A DNA stretch of 56,173 bases from DATDAW01 sp036524675 (GCA_036524675.1 DATDBU010000184.1:1-56173), one strand, 5' to 3'; counted from the stretch's first letter, positions 32,516 to 42,016 are shown. Notes: generated by a model not told the origin, from the sequence alone. Program-made: numbers and translations.

Positions 32516-33544
32516 ATGGCAACAGACAAAGCCGATCTTCTGCCGCAACAACAGGACGTCGTTCGGCGTGCCGTGCCTCGAAGTTGGCTGAGTCGCGCAG
32601 GCCTTTTCATCCTGCGCTCCCGGGAAGCGAGCATCGCGATTGCCGGCATCGTGCTGATTATCTACTTCCAAAGTACGGCGTCGGCATTCCTGTCGCCCAG
32701 TAACATTGGCAACCTGGCGGAATACACGGCCATGACCGCGATCATCGCCGCTGGTCTCGTGATGGTCCTCATCTCCGGCGAGGTCGATTTGTCCGTGGGC
32801 CAGGTTTACGCGTTGTCGCCGTTCGTGATGTATTTCGCGCAGCAAGCAGGTGTTCCCTTTGTTCCCGCGATCGGGATCGGACTCGTGGCAGCTGCTATCG
32901 TAGGCATCGTTAATGGCGTTTTTACCGTGATGCTCCGGATACCGTCCTTCATCACCACACTTGGGACACTGTTTTTGATCAATGGCCTCACTCTGATCAT
33001 CTCCGGCGGTTTTCCCGTACGGCCTAAAGCCGGACCCGTACTCGCCGAAATCTTCGGGGGAAACCCGGTCTCGCAGATCCTTTGGGCGATCGGTGTGACG
33101 CTCGTTCTTCAGTTCGTGCTCGTCAAAACACGCTGGGGGCTACACACGATCGCCACCGGGGGCAACCCCCTTGGTGCCGCTGAAGTAGGCATCAAGATTG
33201 CTCGAGTAAAGATCGGGAATTTCGTCATTTGTAGCGTCTTGGGTGGTCTGGCGGGCGTCTTGGACACTTTTCGCATCGGCTCTATCGATCCGCTGGCGGG
33301 TGGAACCGAGATCATGTTTATGGCCATTGCATCTTCGGTCATTGGAGGAACGCTCCTTACCGGAGGCTCAGGCACGATCGTCGGTGCGTTCCTGGGTGCA
33401 GCGGTGCTTGGCATATTGAAAGACGGGTTTACGCTTTCGGGCGTCAGCGCGTACACTTTTAACGTGATCTTGGGAGGAGCTATTCTCATTACGATGCTTA
33501 TCAACGTGCATTTGAGCCGTTTGCGCGCGGCAGGAGGCGGGTGA
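32516..33544 (+). CDS. Sugar ABC transporter permease (RbsC/FrcC type)
   Basis: This 342-residue BPD_transp_2 permease has about ten hydrophobic segments. The family signature is visible in IIAAGLVMVLISGEVDLSVG and in the cytoplasmic loop GLHTIATGGNPLGAAEVGIK, which contacts the ATPase. IMFMAIASSVIGGTLLTGGS and TIVGAFLGAAVLGILKDGF lie in the C-terminal membrane part. A homodimer would form the inner-membrane pore for the sugar delivered by the protein at 31406. The stop codon overlaps the ATPase start (TGATG at 33542-33546). Confidence 0.94.
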   Translation: MATDKADLLPQQQDVVRRAVPRSWLSRAGLFILRSREASIAIAGIVLIIYFQSTASAFLSPSNIGNLAEYTAMTAIIAAGLVMVLISGEVDLSVGQVYALSPFVMYFAQQAGVPFVPAIGIGLVAAAIVGIVNGVFTVMLRIPSFITTLGTLFLINGLTLIISGGFPVRPKAGPVLAEIFGGNPVSQILWAIGVTLVLQFVLVKTRWGLHTIATGGNPLGAAEVGIKIARVKIGNFVICSVLGGLAGVLDTFRIGSIDPLAGGTEIMFMAIASSVIGGTLLTGGSGTIVGAFLGAAVLGILKDGFTLSGVSAYTFNVILGGAILITMLINVHLSRLRAAGGG

Positions 33545-34314
33545 TGAGCGAGGAGGTATTACGCGCGGAGCACATCTCCAAATCCTTTGGCCGTGTAGCA
33601 GCGCTTAGGGATGCTTCAATCCATCTCAACAAAGGCGAAGTACTGGGACTTCTTGGCGATAATGGCGCCGGAAAATCCACGCTATTGAAAATCCTTACCG
33701 GGTTTCTTCGGCCAGACGGCGGCAAGATCTATTTTCAAGGCAAAGAAATTGAGCTCAGGTCAGTCAGCCACGCTCGATCACTGGGAATCGAACCCGTTTA
33801 CCAGGATCTCGCGTTGATCAACGAGCTGAACGTTTACCGCAACATGTTCCTGCAGCGGGAAATCATGCAGAACCGCTTCCTCGGGATTCTGGATGATCGC
33901 GCTATGCGTGAGCGCGCGATAGAGCAACTCAATGGCATGGGAGTCAATATTCCCAAGGTTGATGTCGAAATCTCCAAACTCTCGGGCGGTCAGCGACAGG
34001 CGATAGCGGTGGCGCGCTCGGTCTATGCAAACGCCAAGGTGCTGCTCCTGGACGAACCGACTGCGGCGATGGGCGTGAAAGAGAGCGCCATGATTTTGGA
34101 CCTGATCCGCCGCCTCAAGGAAAAGGGTGAGGTATCCATTATCATTGTGGCGCACAACTACGCGCACATTTTTGATGTCTGCGACCGGGTCAACCTATTG
34201 CAGAACGGGGAAATCACCTTTGACCGGCTGACGCGTGACACTTCCGTCGAGGAATTGATGAACCTCGTTCTACACGAGATTCGGACCGCACGCGAGACCA
34301 TCGCACGTCGTTAG
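33544..34314 (+). CDS. Sugar ABC transporter ATP-binding protein, single domain
   Basis: I start at ATG 33544, behind GGAGG, overlapping the permease stop; a GTG at 33541 is also in frame. The 256 residues contain one complete ATPase: Walker A GDNGAGKST, Q-loop PVYQDLALINELNVYRNMF, signature LSGGQRQ, Walker B VLLLDEPT and a His switch AHNY. Ribose and arabinose importers normally have a fused double ATPase of about 500 residues, so this belongs to the short FrcA/XylG-like branch and works as a homodimer. It powers uptake with the two upstream genes. Confidence 0.94.
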   Translation: MSEEVLRAEHISKSFGRVAALRDASIHLNKGEVLGLLGDNGAGKSTLLKILTGFLRPDGGKIYFQGKEIELRSVSHARSLGIEPVYQDLALINELNVYRNMFLQREIMQNRFLGILDDRAMRERAIEQLNGMGVNIPKVDVEISKLSGGQRQAIAVARSVYANAKVLLLDEPTAAMGVKESAMILDLIRRLKEKGEVSIIIVAHNYAHIFDVCDRVNLLQNGEITFDRLTRDTSVEELMNLVLHEIRTARETIARR

Positions 34315-34326
34315 TCCCGGAGTGGA

Positions 34327-34361
34327 AAGAAATGTGTGGGCGCCACCCCTGATCATTTCTT
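34327..34361. terminator. Hairpin between convergent genes, candidate bidirectional terminator
   Basis: AAGAAATG at 34327-34334 pairs perfectly with CATTTCTT at 34354-34361. The 19-nt loop itself contains GTGG/CCAC arms. It lies in the 92-bp gap between the convergent ABC ATPase and aldo/keto reductase genes. There is no long T-run, so the call is tentative. Confidence 0.45.
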
Positions 34362-34406
34362 CAAGCCGCAATAGTAGTCGAAAGTTTGGGCTAACCAGCT
34401 TGCTGG

Positions 34407-35315
34407 CTATGGAAGGGGTTTTCCTGTAGCCGCGACCAGGACTGAATACCACTCTTGACGGGTCCAACGCGGAAGATAAGCGTCCGGTATTTCTGCAATT
34501 CGGGCAAGTGTTTGAGATCCGACGATTGGTATCGGACGGGCTGGGTGCGCCATAATCCAACTATAGGCAGCGGCCGAACTGCTCACGCCTGTTTCAGATG
34601 CCTTTCGATCAATTATTTCAACTACGTGCTTTTCGCGATCGGTGGTCGGCTGCGCAAGCTTACCGCCACCAAGAGGTGACCAGGCAAGAACTGCCATGTT
34701 ATGCATGATGGCTTGATCAAGAATCCCATCATACAAAGGGTCCAGGTGAAGGGCCGAAAATTCAGGCTGGTGGCTTGCCACCGGAAGGTCGAGACAGGCC
34801 ATCAGGTTGGACGTCTGGCTTACGGTATAATTGGACACGCCAACGCTCGAAATCTTGCCTGCTCTATGGGCGTCCTCGAGTACGCGTGCGACCTCGGCAG
34901 GGTGAGTAAGTATGTCCGGCCGATGGATTTGCCAGAGATCAATTCGTTCCACATTGAGACGCTTGAGCGAACCGTCGATCGCGGCTGCCAGGTAACTCGC
35001 TGATGAGTCGTACGGCACGCCGGGAATAATGCCGCCTTTCGTCGCCAGGACAATGCTATCCCGAAGGCGGGGGGCTGCCGCAAAGACCTCGCCGAGGGCT
35101 CGCTCGGCCTGTCCAAACCCGCCCTTTTCTTTGGGACCGTATATGTCCGCAGTGTCAAAAAGTGTGACGCCGGCCTCAAGGACCGCTTCGATCTTCTTCT
35201 GAGAGTCGTAAACGCCCTCCCCGCCGAACCTCCACATTCCCCACGCTATGGAGCTAACAAGAATGCTGGATTTTCCAAGTGGACGCGTTTTTTCTGAGGT
35301 TGCCAGGTAGCTCAT
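34407..35315 (-). CDS. Aldo/keto reductase
   Basis: The 302 residues form an AKR TIM barrel. The catalytic tetrad can be placed: Asp and Tyr in LFDTADIYGPKEKGG, Lys in IVLATKGGI and His in DLWQIHRPDI. The NADPH-binding end is PIVGSQTLARIAEIPDAY. It resembles oxidoreductases of the YdhF/AKR11-like type. The substrate is unknown; with the pentose genes next door a sugar or sugar-derived aldehyde is plausible. It is cytoplasmic and convergent to the ABC operon. 265 bp without a gene separate its start from the regulator at 35581. Confidence 0.92.
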   Translation of the reverse strand: MSYLATSEKTRPLGKSSILVSSIAWGMWRFGGEGVYDSQKKIEAVLEAGVTLFDTADIYGPKEKGGFGQAERALGEVFAAAPRLRDSIVLATKGGIIPGVPYDSSASYLAAAIDGSLKRLNVERIDLWQIHRPDILTHPAEVARVLEDAHRAGKISSVGVSNYTVSQTSNLMACLDLPVASHQPEFSALHLDPLYDGILDQAIMHNMAVLAWSPLGGGKLAQPTTDREKHVVEIIDRKASETGVSSSAAAYSWIMAHPARPIPIVGSQTLARIAEIPDAYLPRWTRQEWYSVLVAATGKPLP

Positions 35316-35580
35316 ACTATTTCAAATCTGAGGGCGCGGCCCATTACGCGCGCAAAAAGGTCGTAGGCTGTGGGCATAATCGCAGTGGTACTTCTCCGGC
35401 GAGAGCGCTATTCTTCGGAAGCGGTCTTGTCAACGCATTAGGATGGCCACTTCCCGTCACCGCAGGGAATCATGAGTTAATTCGTTGGACTGTTTCGCGT
35501 TTGACCAGAAAGGTGACGTTATCGTTGGGACACAATGATTTTCGTACATTGCCCTCAAAATCCTCGCAGTTTAAACAAAC

Positions 35581-36639
35581 CTAGCCAAGATTTGGCTTGT
35601 CCGTGGACTGGCGAATGACGAGCCTGGTCGGCAGCTCGCGTCGAAGGGGCGCTTTCTCATCCAGCAGCGCTGATACCGCCAGGCGGCCTTTTTCCGTAAA
35701 AGGCTGATGCACGGTCGTCAGCTGCGGCGCCACCACTTGTGCGGCGGGAATGTCGTCGAAGCCAACGACGGACAGATCTCGCGGAACTTGAATTCCATGG
35801 CTGCGCGCGGCTTCGATCACCCCAATTGCGAGGCGGTCGCTCGCAGCCAGGATGGCAGTTGGCCGGTCGTCTTCCAGGAAGAAGTTCTCAGCCGCTATTC
35901 TGCCCTCCTCCTTCGAACTGGAAGGGCTCTCCCATATCCGTACTGGAATCTTGGACCTGCCCTTGCCAAGAACGTCCTGATACCCCTTAATCCGATTCGC
36001 GAGATCCAAAGGGCTGCTCTTAACGCGTTGTTCGTCAATGAAACCCCGGTAGCCATCAAAATTCAGCTTAAGGCTCACGATCGCGATTCGTTCGTGACCC
36101 AGGTCCCGGAGATGCTGGGCGCAGGCCCGCGCCGCCGCACGATTGTCGATTCCTATATAGGGGATTCGCGAGTGTAACTTGCGGTCAATAACCACCATCG
36201 GCAATCCCCGCTCTATCGCCAGCTTGAACGTCACATCGTCTTTTGCAACCGAATAGAAAATAAAACCGTCCACCACTGCCGCTTGGATGATGCTTGGAGA
36301 CGTTCCCTGCACTTGAAAAAGTAACATTCCAAGGCCCCGCTCGGCACAGGCTTCTGCCACTCCCCCTAAGAACGCAGAAGCCGCCTGGTCCTCGAACGCA
36401 CCTCGCAATGACTCTGCCCACACCACGGCGATCGTTTGGGCGTAGCCGGTATTTAACATACGGGCGGCGGGGTTCGGCCCCGAGTATTTCATGGCGCGCG
36501 CTGTCGTCATGATTTTTTCTCTGAGTTCAGGCGAGAGCTGATCCGGCCGATTGAAGGCATTGGAAACGGTCGTGTGCGAGATCCCGAGCGCCTTGGCTAC
36601 GTCTCTCAGCGTTCCGCGAGCGTTCAAGGATGGTTTCAT
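35581..36639 (-). CDS. LacI-family transcriptional regulator of the disaccharide locus
   Basis: Starting at ATG 36637-36639 (MKPSLNARGTLRDVAKALGI), the protein has 352 residues. The HTH and hinge are at about 9-65 (recognition helix ISHTTVSNAF), and the sugar-binding sensor follows with FIFYSVAKDD, VVIDRK, GIDNRAAARACAQHL, LAASDRLAIGVIEAA and VVGFDDIPAAQVV. It is divergent from the porin/ABC/GH13/GH32 operon at 36768, with palindromes in the 128-bp gap that are its probable operators. The arrangement resembles aglR in front of the agl alpha-glucoside operon of rhizobia. The likely inducer is an alpha-glucoside such as sucrose (inference). Confidence 0.93.
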   Translation of the reverse strand: MKPSLNARGTLRDVAKALGISHTTVSNAFNRPDQLSPELREKIMTTARAMKYSGPNPAARMLNTGYAQTIAVVWAESLRGAFEDQAASAFLGGVAEACAERGLGMLLFQVQGTSPSIIQAAVVDGFIFYSVAKDDVTFKLAIERGLPMVVIDRKLHSRIPYIGIDNRAAARACAQHLRDLGHERIAIVSLKLNFDGYRGFIDEQRVKSSPLDLANRIKGYQDVLGKGRSKIPVRIWESPSSSKEEGRIAAENFFLEDDRPTAILAASDRLAIGVIEAARSHGIQVPRDLSVVGFDDIPAAQVVAPQLTTVHQPFTEKGRLAVSALLDEKAPLRRELPTRLVIRQSTDKPNLG

Positions 36640-36665
36640 TGGGGCGAAATTTAGCAAAAATTTTC

Positions 36666-36722
36666 CTTTACGGGTAAAGTTTTTTCGGCTTCTTTACGCG
36701 TCAAGCCCCTTTACCGGTAAAG
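36666..36722. promoter_or_regulatory. Cluster of three CTTTAC-N2-GTAAAG-type operators
   Basis: Three related palindromes occur in the divergent gap: CTTTACGGGTAAAG (36666-36679), CTTTACGCGTCAAG (36692-36705) and the perfect CTTTACCGGTAAAG (36709-36722). Centres are 26 and 17 bp apart. The central CG/CCGG and the site between a LacI gene and its presumed targets fit LacI-family binding. Confidence 0.72.
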
Positions 36723-36767
36723 AAGGCTCGTTGTTCTGTTGACACCTCAACCCACACTGTTCCCCGA

Positions 36768-38660
36768 ATGCACATACCGATCCATCGTTACCCCAGAACA
36801 CTTCGCCCATTAAACGTGCTCGCAGTTGAACTGGGCGGCTCCCTATCCGTCCGTCGGTTGTCTGGTGCAGTCTCTGCCCCAGGCAATTTTGTCCGCAAAC
36901 AGTTGTTACCTGCCGCCGGAAGAACCGAATTCGGATTCTGGAGACGCTGCCAAAAAGCCATGTCGCTGACGGTCGTAGCAGGCGTCGCGTGTCTTGGCGC
37001 AATCTCTGTCCCAGCCCAAGACGCGGCTTCCACGCCCGACACCACCGAAAAAACACTGCAACGCCTGATCGATCGGATCGACCAAATGCAGCGGGAACAC
37101 GCGCAGGAGATGGAACAAATCCGACACGACTACCAGGAGCGGATCGACTCCATGGAATCACAAATGAAGTCCCTGAAAACGAAAGTGGATTCGACTTCGC
37201 TGATTGCTCCCCCAACGACAGCGGACGGCAAACAGCTTAGCCTGGAGGCGCCGGTATCGTACGATCTACCGCCCCTTGAGACTTTTACACGCAACTTCCG
37301 GTTTGGGGGCTACATCCGCGCCGGCGTTGGTTTCACCGGCAACGGCGTCGGTCAGACCAGTTCGTTTCAACTCCCGGAGTTCGGCACCGGACGCTTTCGT
37401 CTTGGCAACGAAAACGACACCTATTCTGAATTGGTATTTAACCAATTTCACCTCCTTGGAGAACATCCCGAGGATATTGACGCTACATTCCGGACGAAAA
37501 TTGCCATCGTAAACGGTATCGACAAGCGCGACGGCGTGTTCAGCCAGGCCGCGGGCTGGGATATCGGGCTGGTGGAGATGTTCGGCTCATTTAAGAACGT
37601 CATTAAGAACGCACCGGACGTCACCTTCTGGGCAGGAGAACGCCAATATGACCAATCCGATATCCATGGAAGTGATTACTCGGTTCTTAACGCCGGGGGA
37701 TATGGGGCCGGCGCTTATAACATGGATGTCGGCATCGGCAACCTCGGCATCGCGTATTTCGGCTCCATCAAGAGCGGATTCGGCAACGCCCAATCCGATA
37801 GCTTCCGTCAATTCCTATTCGATACCTCCGCTGGAGAAGGCTCACTCTATAGGCACACATTGGATCTTCGTGTCGCCGACATTAAATTTCTTGCCGGCAA
37901 ACTGAAATTGGTTGCACTGGGCAGCTACCAGCAAGGGGGCGATTTCACCATTAGTGATGGTGGAAAGGGGCATGTGAAAGATTCCTTCGGGCTGGCAGGC
38001 GCGGCCTCTTACATCTACGAGTTCGGCAAGGCCAGCTTCCTCAACCTCAACGCGTACTACGGTTGGGGAGTTGTCAACGCCGCTACAAACATCGAATCGG
38101 GGGTTGACATGGACAAACTCAATGGCGCGTATCAATCGGCCTTGCTTCGTGACGGCCTGCCAACCGGCTCGCGCGTCGATGTAGACCCTTACAACAACAG
38201 CCTGCGCGCGAGGGCCAGTGCCCACTTCGTTTGGAATGCTAGAGATGATTTCTCGGTGGCAACCTGGGCCATGTATCAACACGACGATCAGGGGTACACC
38301 AGTTACCAGGACGTGGACGGCTCCGTTTTGAACACCTCCGGGACCTCGGATGTTTTTGGCGTTGGTGTTCGGCCTATATGGTGGGTGTGGGGCAATTTAG
38401 CGATTCAAGGCCAAATGGGTTATGCCTATGTTAACAACGTCCGGCACGGAGATGGGTTTGGAAATTCAGGGTCGATGGGCGTTTTCACCATCGCTCCAAC
38501 AATCAAGCAAAGAGGCGGTCAATTCACGCGTCCGGAACTGCGTTTGTATGCGACCTATTCTCTCTGGGACGATTCGCTGAAAGGAGCGGTCGGAGGACCT
38601 TACTACTCTAACGCCACCGAAGGATGGAACTGCGGTCTCCAATTTGAGACATGGTTCTAG
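36768..38660 (+). CDS. Carbohydrate porin, maltoporin (LamB)-like
   Basis: A long frame of 630 codons. A signal-like segment SLTVVAGVACLGAISVPAQD begins at the internal Met 65 (ATG 36960), preceded by basic residues (FWRRCQKA). The true start is therefore uncertain and may lie between 36768 and 36960. After it comes a coiled coil of about 45 residues (KTLQRLIDRIDQMQREHAQE...), then a beta-barrel opening FRFGGYIRAGVGFTGNGVGQ, as in ScrY/LamB porins. It ends with the aromatic residue Phe typical of outer-membrane barrels (QFETWF). It forms the trimeric outer-membrane channel for the disaccharide handled by the genes that follow. Confidence 0.88.
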   Translation: MHIPIHRYPRTLRPLNVLAVELGGSLSVRRLSGAVSAPGNFVRKQLLPAAGRTEFGFWRRCQKAMSLTVVAGVACLGAISVPAQDAASTPDTTEKTLQRLIDRIDQMQREHAQEMEQIRHDYQERIDSMESQMKSLKTKVDSTSLIAPPTTADGKQLSLEAPVSYDLPPLETFTRNFRFGGYIRAGVGFTGNGVGQTSSFQLPEFGTGRFRLGNENDTYSELVFNQFHLLGEHPEDIDATFRTKIAIVNGIDKRDGVFSQAAGWDIGLVEMFGSFKNVIKNAPDVTFWAGERQYDQSDIHGSDYSVLNAGGYGAGAYNMDVGIGNLGIAYFGSIKSGFGNAQSDSFRQFLFDTSAGEGSLYRHTLDLRVADIKFLAGKLKLVALGSYQQGGDFTISDGGKGHVKDSFGLAGAASYIYEFGKASFLNLNAYYGWGVVNAATNIESGVDMDKLNGAYQSALLRDGLPTGSRVDVDPYNNSLRARASAHFVWNARDDFSVATWAMYQHDDQGYTSYQDVDGSVLNTSGTSDVFGVGVRPIWWVWGNLAIQGQMGYAYVNNVRHGDGFGNSGSMGVFTIAPTIKQRGGQFTRPELRLYATYSLWDDSLKGAVGGPYYSNATEGWNCGLQFETWF

Positions 38661-38721
38661 CCAAATCCCAACACTCCAGCCACTTAATCCCAATTGCTAT
38701 TTTCCTAACAATAACTACTCT

Positions 38722-40029
38722 ATGAAACCATACAGAACAACCCTCGGACAATCCCTTCGACACAAAGCATTTCGCTGCCTTGCGCCCGCGTTACTGGCAA
38801 TAGCGCTTACTCCCGCCGCTCTGGCGGAAGAACTTACCATTCGCCTGGCAGCCGGCTCGGACGGAGGCGAGGGCGGTCGATGGACCAAAGCGAAGGCCCA
38901 AGAGTGGGCAAAATCCACCGGCAACAAGCTCGACTATATCAGCTCTCCCAACGATGCCACGGCGGCCCTCCAGCAATATCAGCAATACTGGGCCGCGAAA
39001 AGCCCCGACGTTGACGTTTACATGATCGATGTGATCTGGCCAGGCATTGCCGCGCCACATGCAGCGGACTTGAAAAAATACGTCTCGGAAGATGAACTAA
39101 CCGCGCACTTCCCACGTATTGTGGCCAACAACACGGTCAATGGCGCACTTATCGGCATGCCGTTCTTCACCGATGCCGGCATGTTATACTACCGAACCGA
39201 TCTCCTCGAAAAATATGGCTTCAAAGAACCGCCCAAGACTTGGGAAGAGCTGACCACACAAGCCCAGACGATCCAGGACGGCGAGCGCAAGGAGGGCAAA
39301 GGCGACTTCCAAGGCTTTGTTTTTCAAGGCAAAGCTAGCGAAAGCGTCACTTGCAATGCAATCGAGTGGATTTTCAGTTTCGGCGGCGGCACGATCATTG
39401 ATCCCGATAAGAAGATCACCATTAACAACCCCAATGCTGTCAGAGCGCTCGCACTAGCCAGGAGCTGGGTAGGCACAATCTCACCCAAAGGTGTTACCAC
39501 TTATGGTGAAGAAGAGTCCCGGAACGTCTGGCAGGGTGGGAACGCGGCTTTCATGCGCAACTGGCCGTATGCCTATGCTCTCGGCGTAGATCCAAAGAGC
39601 TCCATCGCCGGCAAGTTCGACGTGACCGTCCTGCCAAAAGGCGGCGACAATGGCAAGAACGCCGCTACTCTCGGTGGCTGGCAGCTGATGGTGTCAAAAT
39701 ACTCCAAGCATCCGGAGGCCGCCGCCAGCCTGGTTAAATACCTCACATCAGAGGAAGCGCAGAAAGATCAGGCGGTGAAACTTGGCATCCTTCCCACGCG
39801 TCGCGCCCTCTATTCCGACCCTGACGTCCTGGCAAAGAATCCTTGGTTCAAAGAAGTCGAAGTAGTGCTTGAAAATGCGGTTGCACGCCCGTCGACGATC
39901 ACCGCAGCAAATTACAATCTGGTGTCCACGGCGTTCTTCCAGAACGTAAACAAAACGCTCTCGGGTGGCTCCACTCCGGAAAGTGCTGTCCAACAGGTCG
40001 AGCGCGCCGCAAAGCGGGCTTTGAAATAA
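38722..40029 (+). CDS. ABC transporter substrate-binding protein for alpha-glucosides (AglE/ThuE-like)
   Basis: The ATG at 38722 begins a normal Sec signal (KPYRTTLGQSLRHKAFRCLA, cleavage after ALA near residue 36). The 435-residue protein is a type I extracellular binding protein (SBP_bac_1): LTIRLAAGSDGGEGGRW, DVDVYMIDVIWPGIAAPHAA, GMPFFTDAGMLYYRTDLLEK, FVFQGKASESVTCNAIEWIF and TLGGWQLMVSKYSKHPEAAA. These are typical of trehalose/maltose/sucrose binders. It works in the periplasm with the permeases at 40061 and 41017. The start lies 61 bp after the porin stop. Confidence 0.92.
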   Translation: MKPYRTTLGQSLRHKAFRCLAPALLAIALTPAALAEELTIRLAAGSDGGEGGRWTKAKAQEWAKSTGNKLDYISSPNDATAALQQYQQYWAAKSPDVDVYMIDVIWPGIAAPHAADLKKYVSEDELTAHFPRIVANNTVNGALIGMPFFTDAGMLYYRTDLLEKYGFKEPPKTWEELTTQAQTIQDGERKEGKGDFQGFVFQGKASESVTCNAIEWIFSFGGGTIIDPDKKITINNPNAVRALALARSWVGTISPKGVTTYGEEESRNVWQGGNAAFMRNWPYAYALGVDPKSSIAGKFDVTVLPKGGDNGKNAATLGGWQLMVSKYSKHPEAAASLVKYLTSEEAQKDQAVKLGILPTRRALYSDPDVLAKNPWFKEVEVVLENAVARPSTITAANYNLVSTAFFQNVNKTLSGGSTPESAVQQVERAAKRALK

Positions 40030-40060
40030 CCAACGCATAACCTTTAACCAGCATTCTATC

Positions 40061-41020
40061 ATGGCTCGATCTCCTGAACTATTAGACCCCCAAACGAGGC
40101 CTGACATTCGTCCCGGCGCTCGCTCCTGGAGGCGTCCCCGCACTCCTGATTTGTTAGACCATCAAAAGAAACTGGCCTGGTGGCTCATCCTGCCGGCGGT
40201 CTTTGTGGTGGCTCTCGTCATCGGCTATCCCCTTCTCCAGGTAATCGCGTATTCTTTCATGGAATACCGCCTGGATGGAGTCGCGCCGCCGCGCTTCGTC
40301 GGGCTAGCCAACTATGCGTTCATTTTCTCCGATCCTGAGTTCTGGCAATCCGTCAAAAACACGCTCTTTTTTGCATTTTTCTCGGTAAGCATCGAAGTCG
40401 TTCTTGGATTGGTCATTGCTATGGTGGCCAATTCCAAGTTCAAGGGAAGAACGCTCCTTCGGGTCGCGATGTTGGTTCCGTGGGCAATTCCAACCGTTGT
40501 CTCGTCACAGATATGGAAATGGATGTTTAACGATATCTATGGAGTCGCCAATATCATCCTAACGAACCTGCACATCATTCCCGAGAAGATCGCGTGGCTG
40601 GCTACACCAGCCACCGCACTCCCGGTAATCATTGCCGTGGATGTCTGGAAAACGACGCCGTTTATGGCGCTGCTTCTGCTCGCGGGCCTTGGTCTCATCT
40701 CGTCAGAACTGTACGAGGCTGCAGAGATTGATGGCGCTACGGGCATCAAAAAGTTTTTCCGCATTACACTGCCTCTTCTTATGCCGACTCTTCTGGTAGC
40801 GGTTATTTTCCGCACTCTGGACGCCCTGCGCGTCTTCGACATCTTCTTCGTTATGGTTGGAGGTCAAGGAGACATGGCGACGATGGCTATATACAATCGC
40901 CAGCAACTCATCGACTACCTTGACGCAGGGACTGGTTCCGCTGCCTCCATCATCATCCTTTCCATTATCATGCTCTTTGTCGTGATCTATACCCGACTCA
41001 GCAAAACAAGTTTCGAATGA
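40061..41020 (+). CDS. ABC transporter permease, MalF-type
   Basis: The 319 residues have six hydrophobic segments (first: LAWWLILPAVFVVALVIGYP). The EAA loop that docks on the ATPase reads ELYEAAEIDGATGIKKFFRI, a close match to the consensus. It is the first of two membrane subunits; its stop overlaps the start of the second (ATGA at 41017). With the binding protein it would import an alpha-linked disaccharide across the inner membrane. No ATPase gene is found in this operon, so a shared MalK-like subunit must come from elsewhere. Confidence 0.93.
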   Translation: MARSPELLDPQTRPDIRPGARSWRRPRTPDLLDHQKKLAWWLILPAVFVVALVIGYPLLQVIAYSFMEYRLDGVAPPRFVGLANYAFIFSDPEFWQSVKNTLFFAFFSVSIEVVLGLVIAMVANSKFKGRTLLRVAMLVPWAIPTVVSSQIWKWMFNDIYGVANIILTNLHIIPEKIAWLATPATALPVIIAVDVWKTTPFMALLLLAGLGLISSELYEAAEIDGATGIKKFFRITLPLLMPTLLVAVIFRTLDALRVFDIFFVMVGGQGDMATMAIYNRQQLIDYLDAGTGSAASIIILSIIMLFVVIYTRLSKTSFE

Positions 41021-41853
41021 AATCAAAACATCCTATTTTACTGAAAGTATTGTTCCTGCTTCTGGTTGGAGCCATCCTGGTGTTCACTCTGTTTCCCTTC
41101 GTTTGGGCGCTTCTGTCCTCGTTTAGACCGAGTTCGGAATTGTTTTCGACCAGGCTGATGCCCACGCAACTTACATTGGATCATTACACTGCCGTTTTTA
41201 AGGACGAGCGATTCATGCACAGCCTGATGAATTCCGTCATCATCGCCGGAAGCACGGTCCTGGTATCACTGGCTCTTGGCAGCCTATGTGCCTACGCATT
41301 GGGGCGACTCCCGTTTCGTTTCAAGGGGTTGGTGTTGCTCATTGTGCTGTTGATGACCATGTTTCCGCAGATATCCGTACTGTCGGGGCTGTTTGTCATG
41401 CTGAAAACCTTGGGACTGTTCAATACGCATGCCGGCCTAATTATCACCTATCTGCTATTCACGATGCCATTCACGATTTGGGTCATGACGCAATACTTTA
41501 GGGGGCTGCCGAACGATCTCGAAGAAAGCGCTTATGTAGATGGGGCTTCGCCGTTGCGTGTATTCTGGCAGATTCTTCTGCCGCTAACCATCCCCGGTTT
41601 GGTCTCCACGGGTTTGCTGGCGTTCATTGCAGCTTGGAACGAATTCCTGTTCGCACTGACGTTTACGGTTACTGATAACATGAAGACCGTGCCAGTGGCG
41701 ATTTCACAGTTCAGCGGCACGAGTTCGTATGAACAGCCGTGGGGCTCGATTATGGCGGCTTCCATGGCTGTCACAATTCCGTTGATCATTCTCGTTATCG
41801 TCTTTCAATACCGGATCGTGGCAGGTCTCACCGCGGGCGCTGTGAAGGGTTGA
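41017..41853 (+). CDS. ABC transporter permease, MalG-type
   Basis: This 278-residue inner-membrane protein has six predicted helices and the EAA loop DLEESAYVDGASPLRVFWQI. FPFVWALLSSFRPSSELFST near the N-terminus and AFIAAWNEFLFALTFT in the C-terminal helix are typical of MalG-like partners. It overlaps the MalF-type gene by 4 nt. A gap of 163 bp with no recognised gene or operator follows before the first alpha-glucosidase. Confidence 0.93.
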   Translation: MKSKHPILLKVLFLLLVGAILVFTLFPFVWALLSSFRPSSELFSTRLMPTQLTLDHYTAVFKDERFMHSLMNSVIIAGSTVLVSLALGSLCAYALGRLPFRFKGLVLLIVLLMTMFPQISVLSGLFVMLKTLGLFNTHAGLIITYLLFTMPFTIWVMTQYFRGLPNDLEESAYVDGASPLRVFWQILLPLTIPGLVSTGLLAFIAAWNEFLFALTFTVTDNMKTVPVAISQFSGTSSYEQPWGSIMAASMAVTIPLIILVIVFQYRIVAGLTAGAVKG

Positions 41854-42016
41854 TGAGCATTCGCCAATCAAAGATAACTATTGTTCCCTCACTCAAAAGA
41901 TCGGGACAACAGCATGCAGAAGGACAATCGCTTTGCTGCGGCACGGCAAGCTTTCCTTGCATGATCACTACCGGCACATTCTTACCTTTTGCAATTAATA
42001 CCCTTCCGACTCAATC

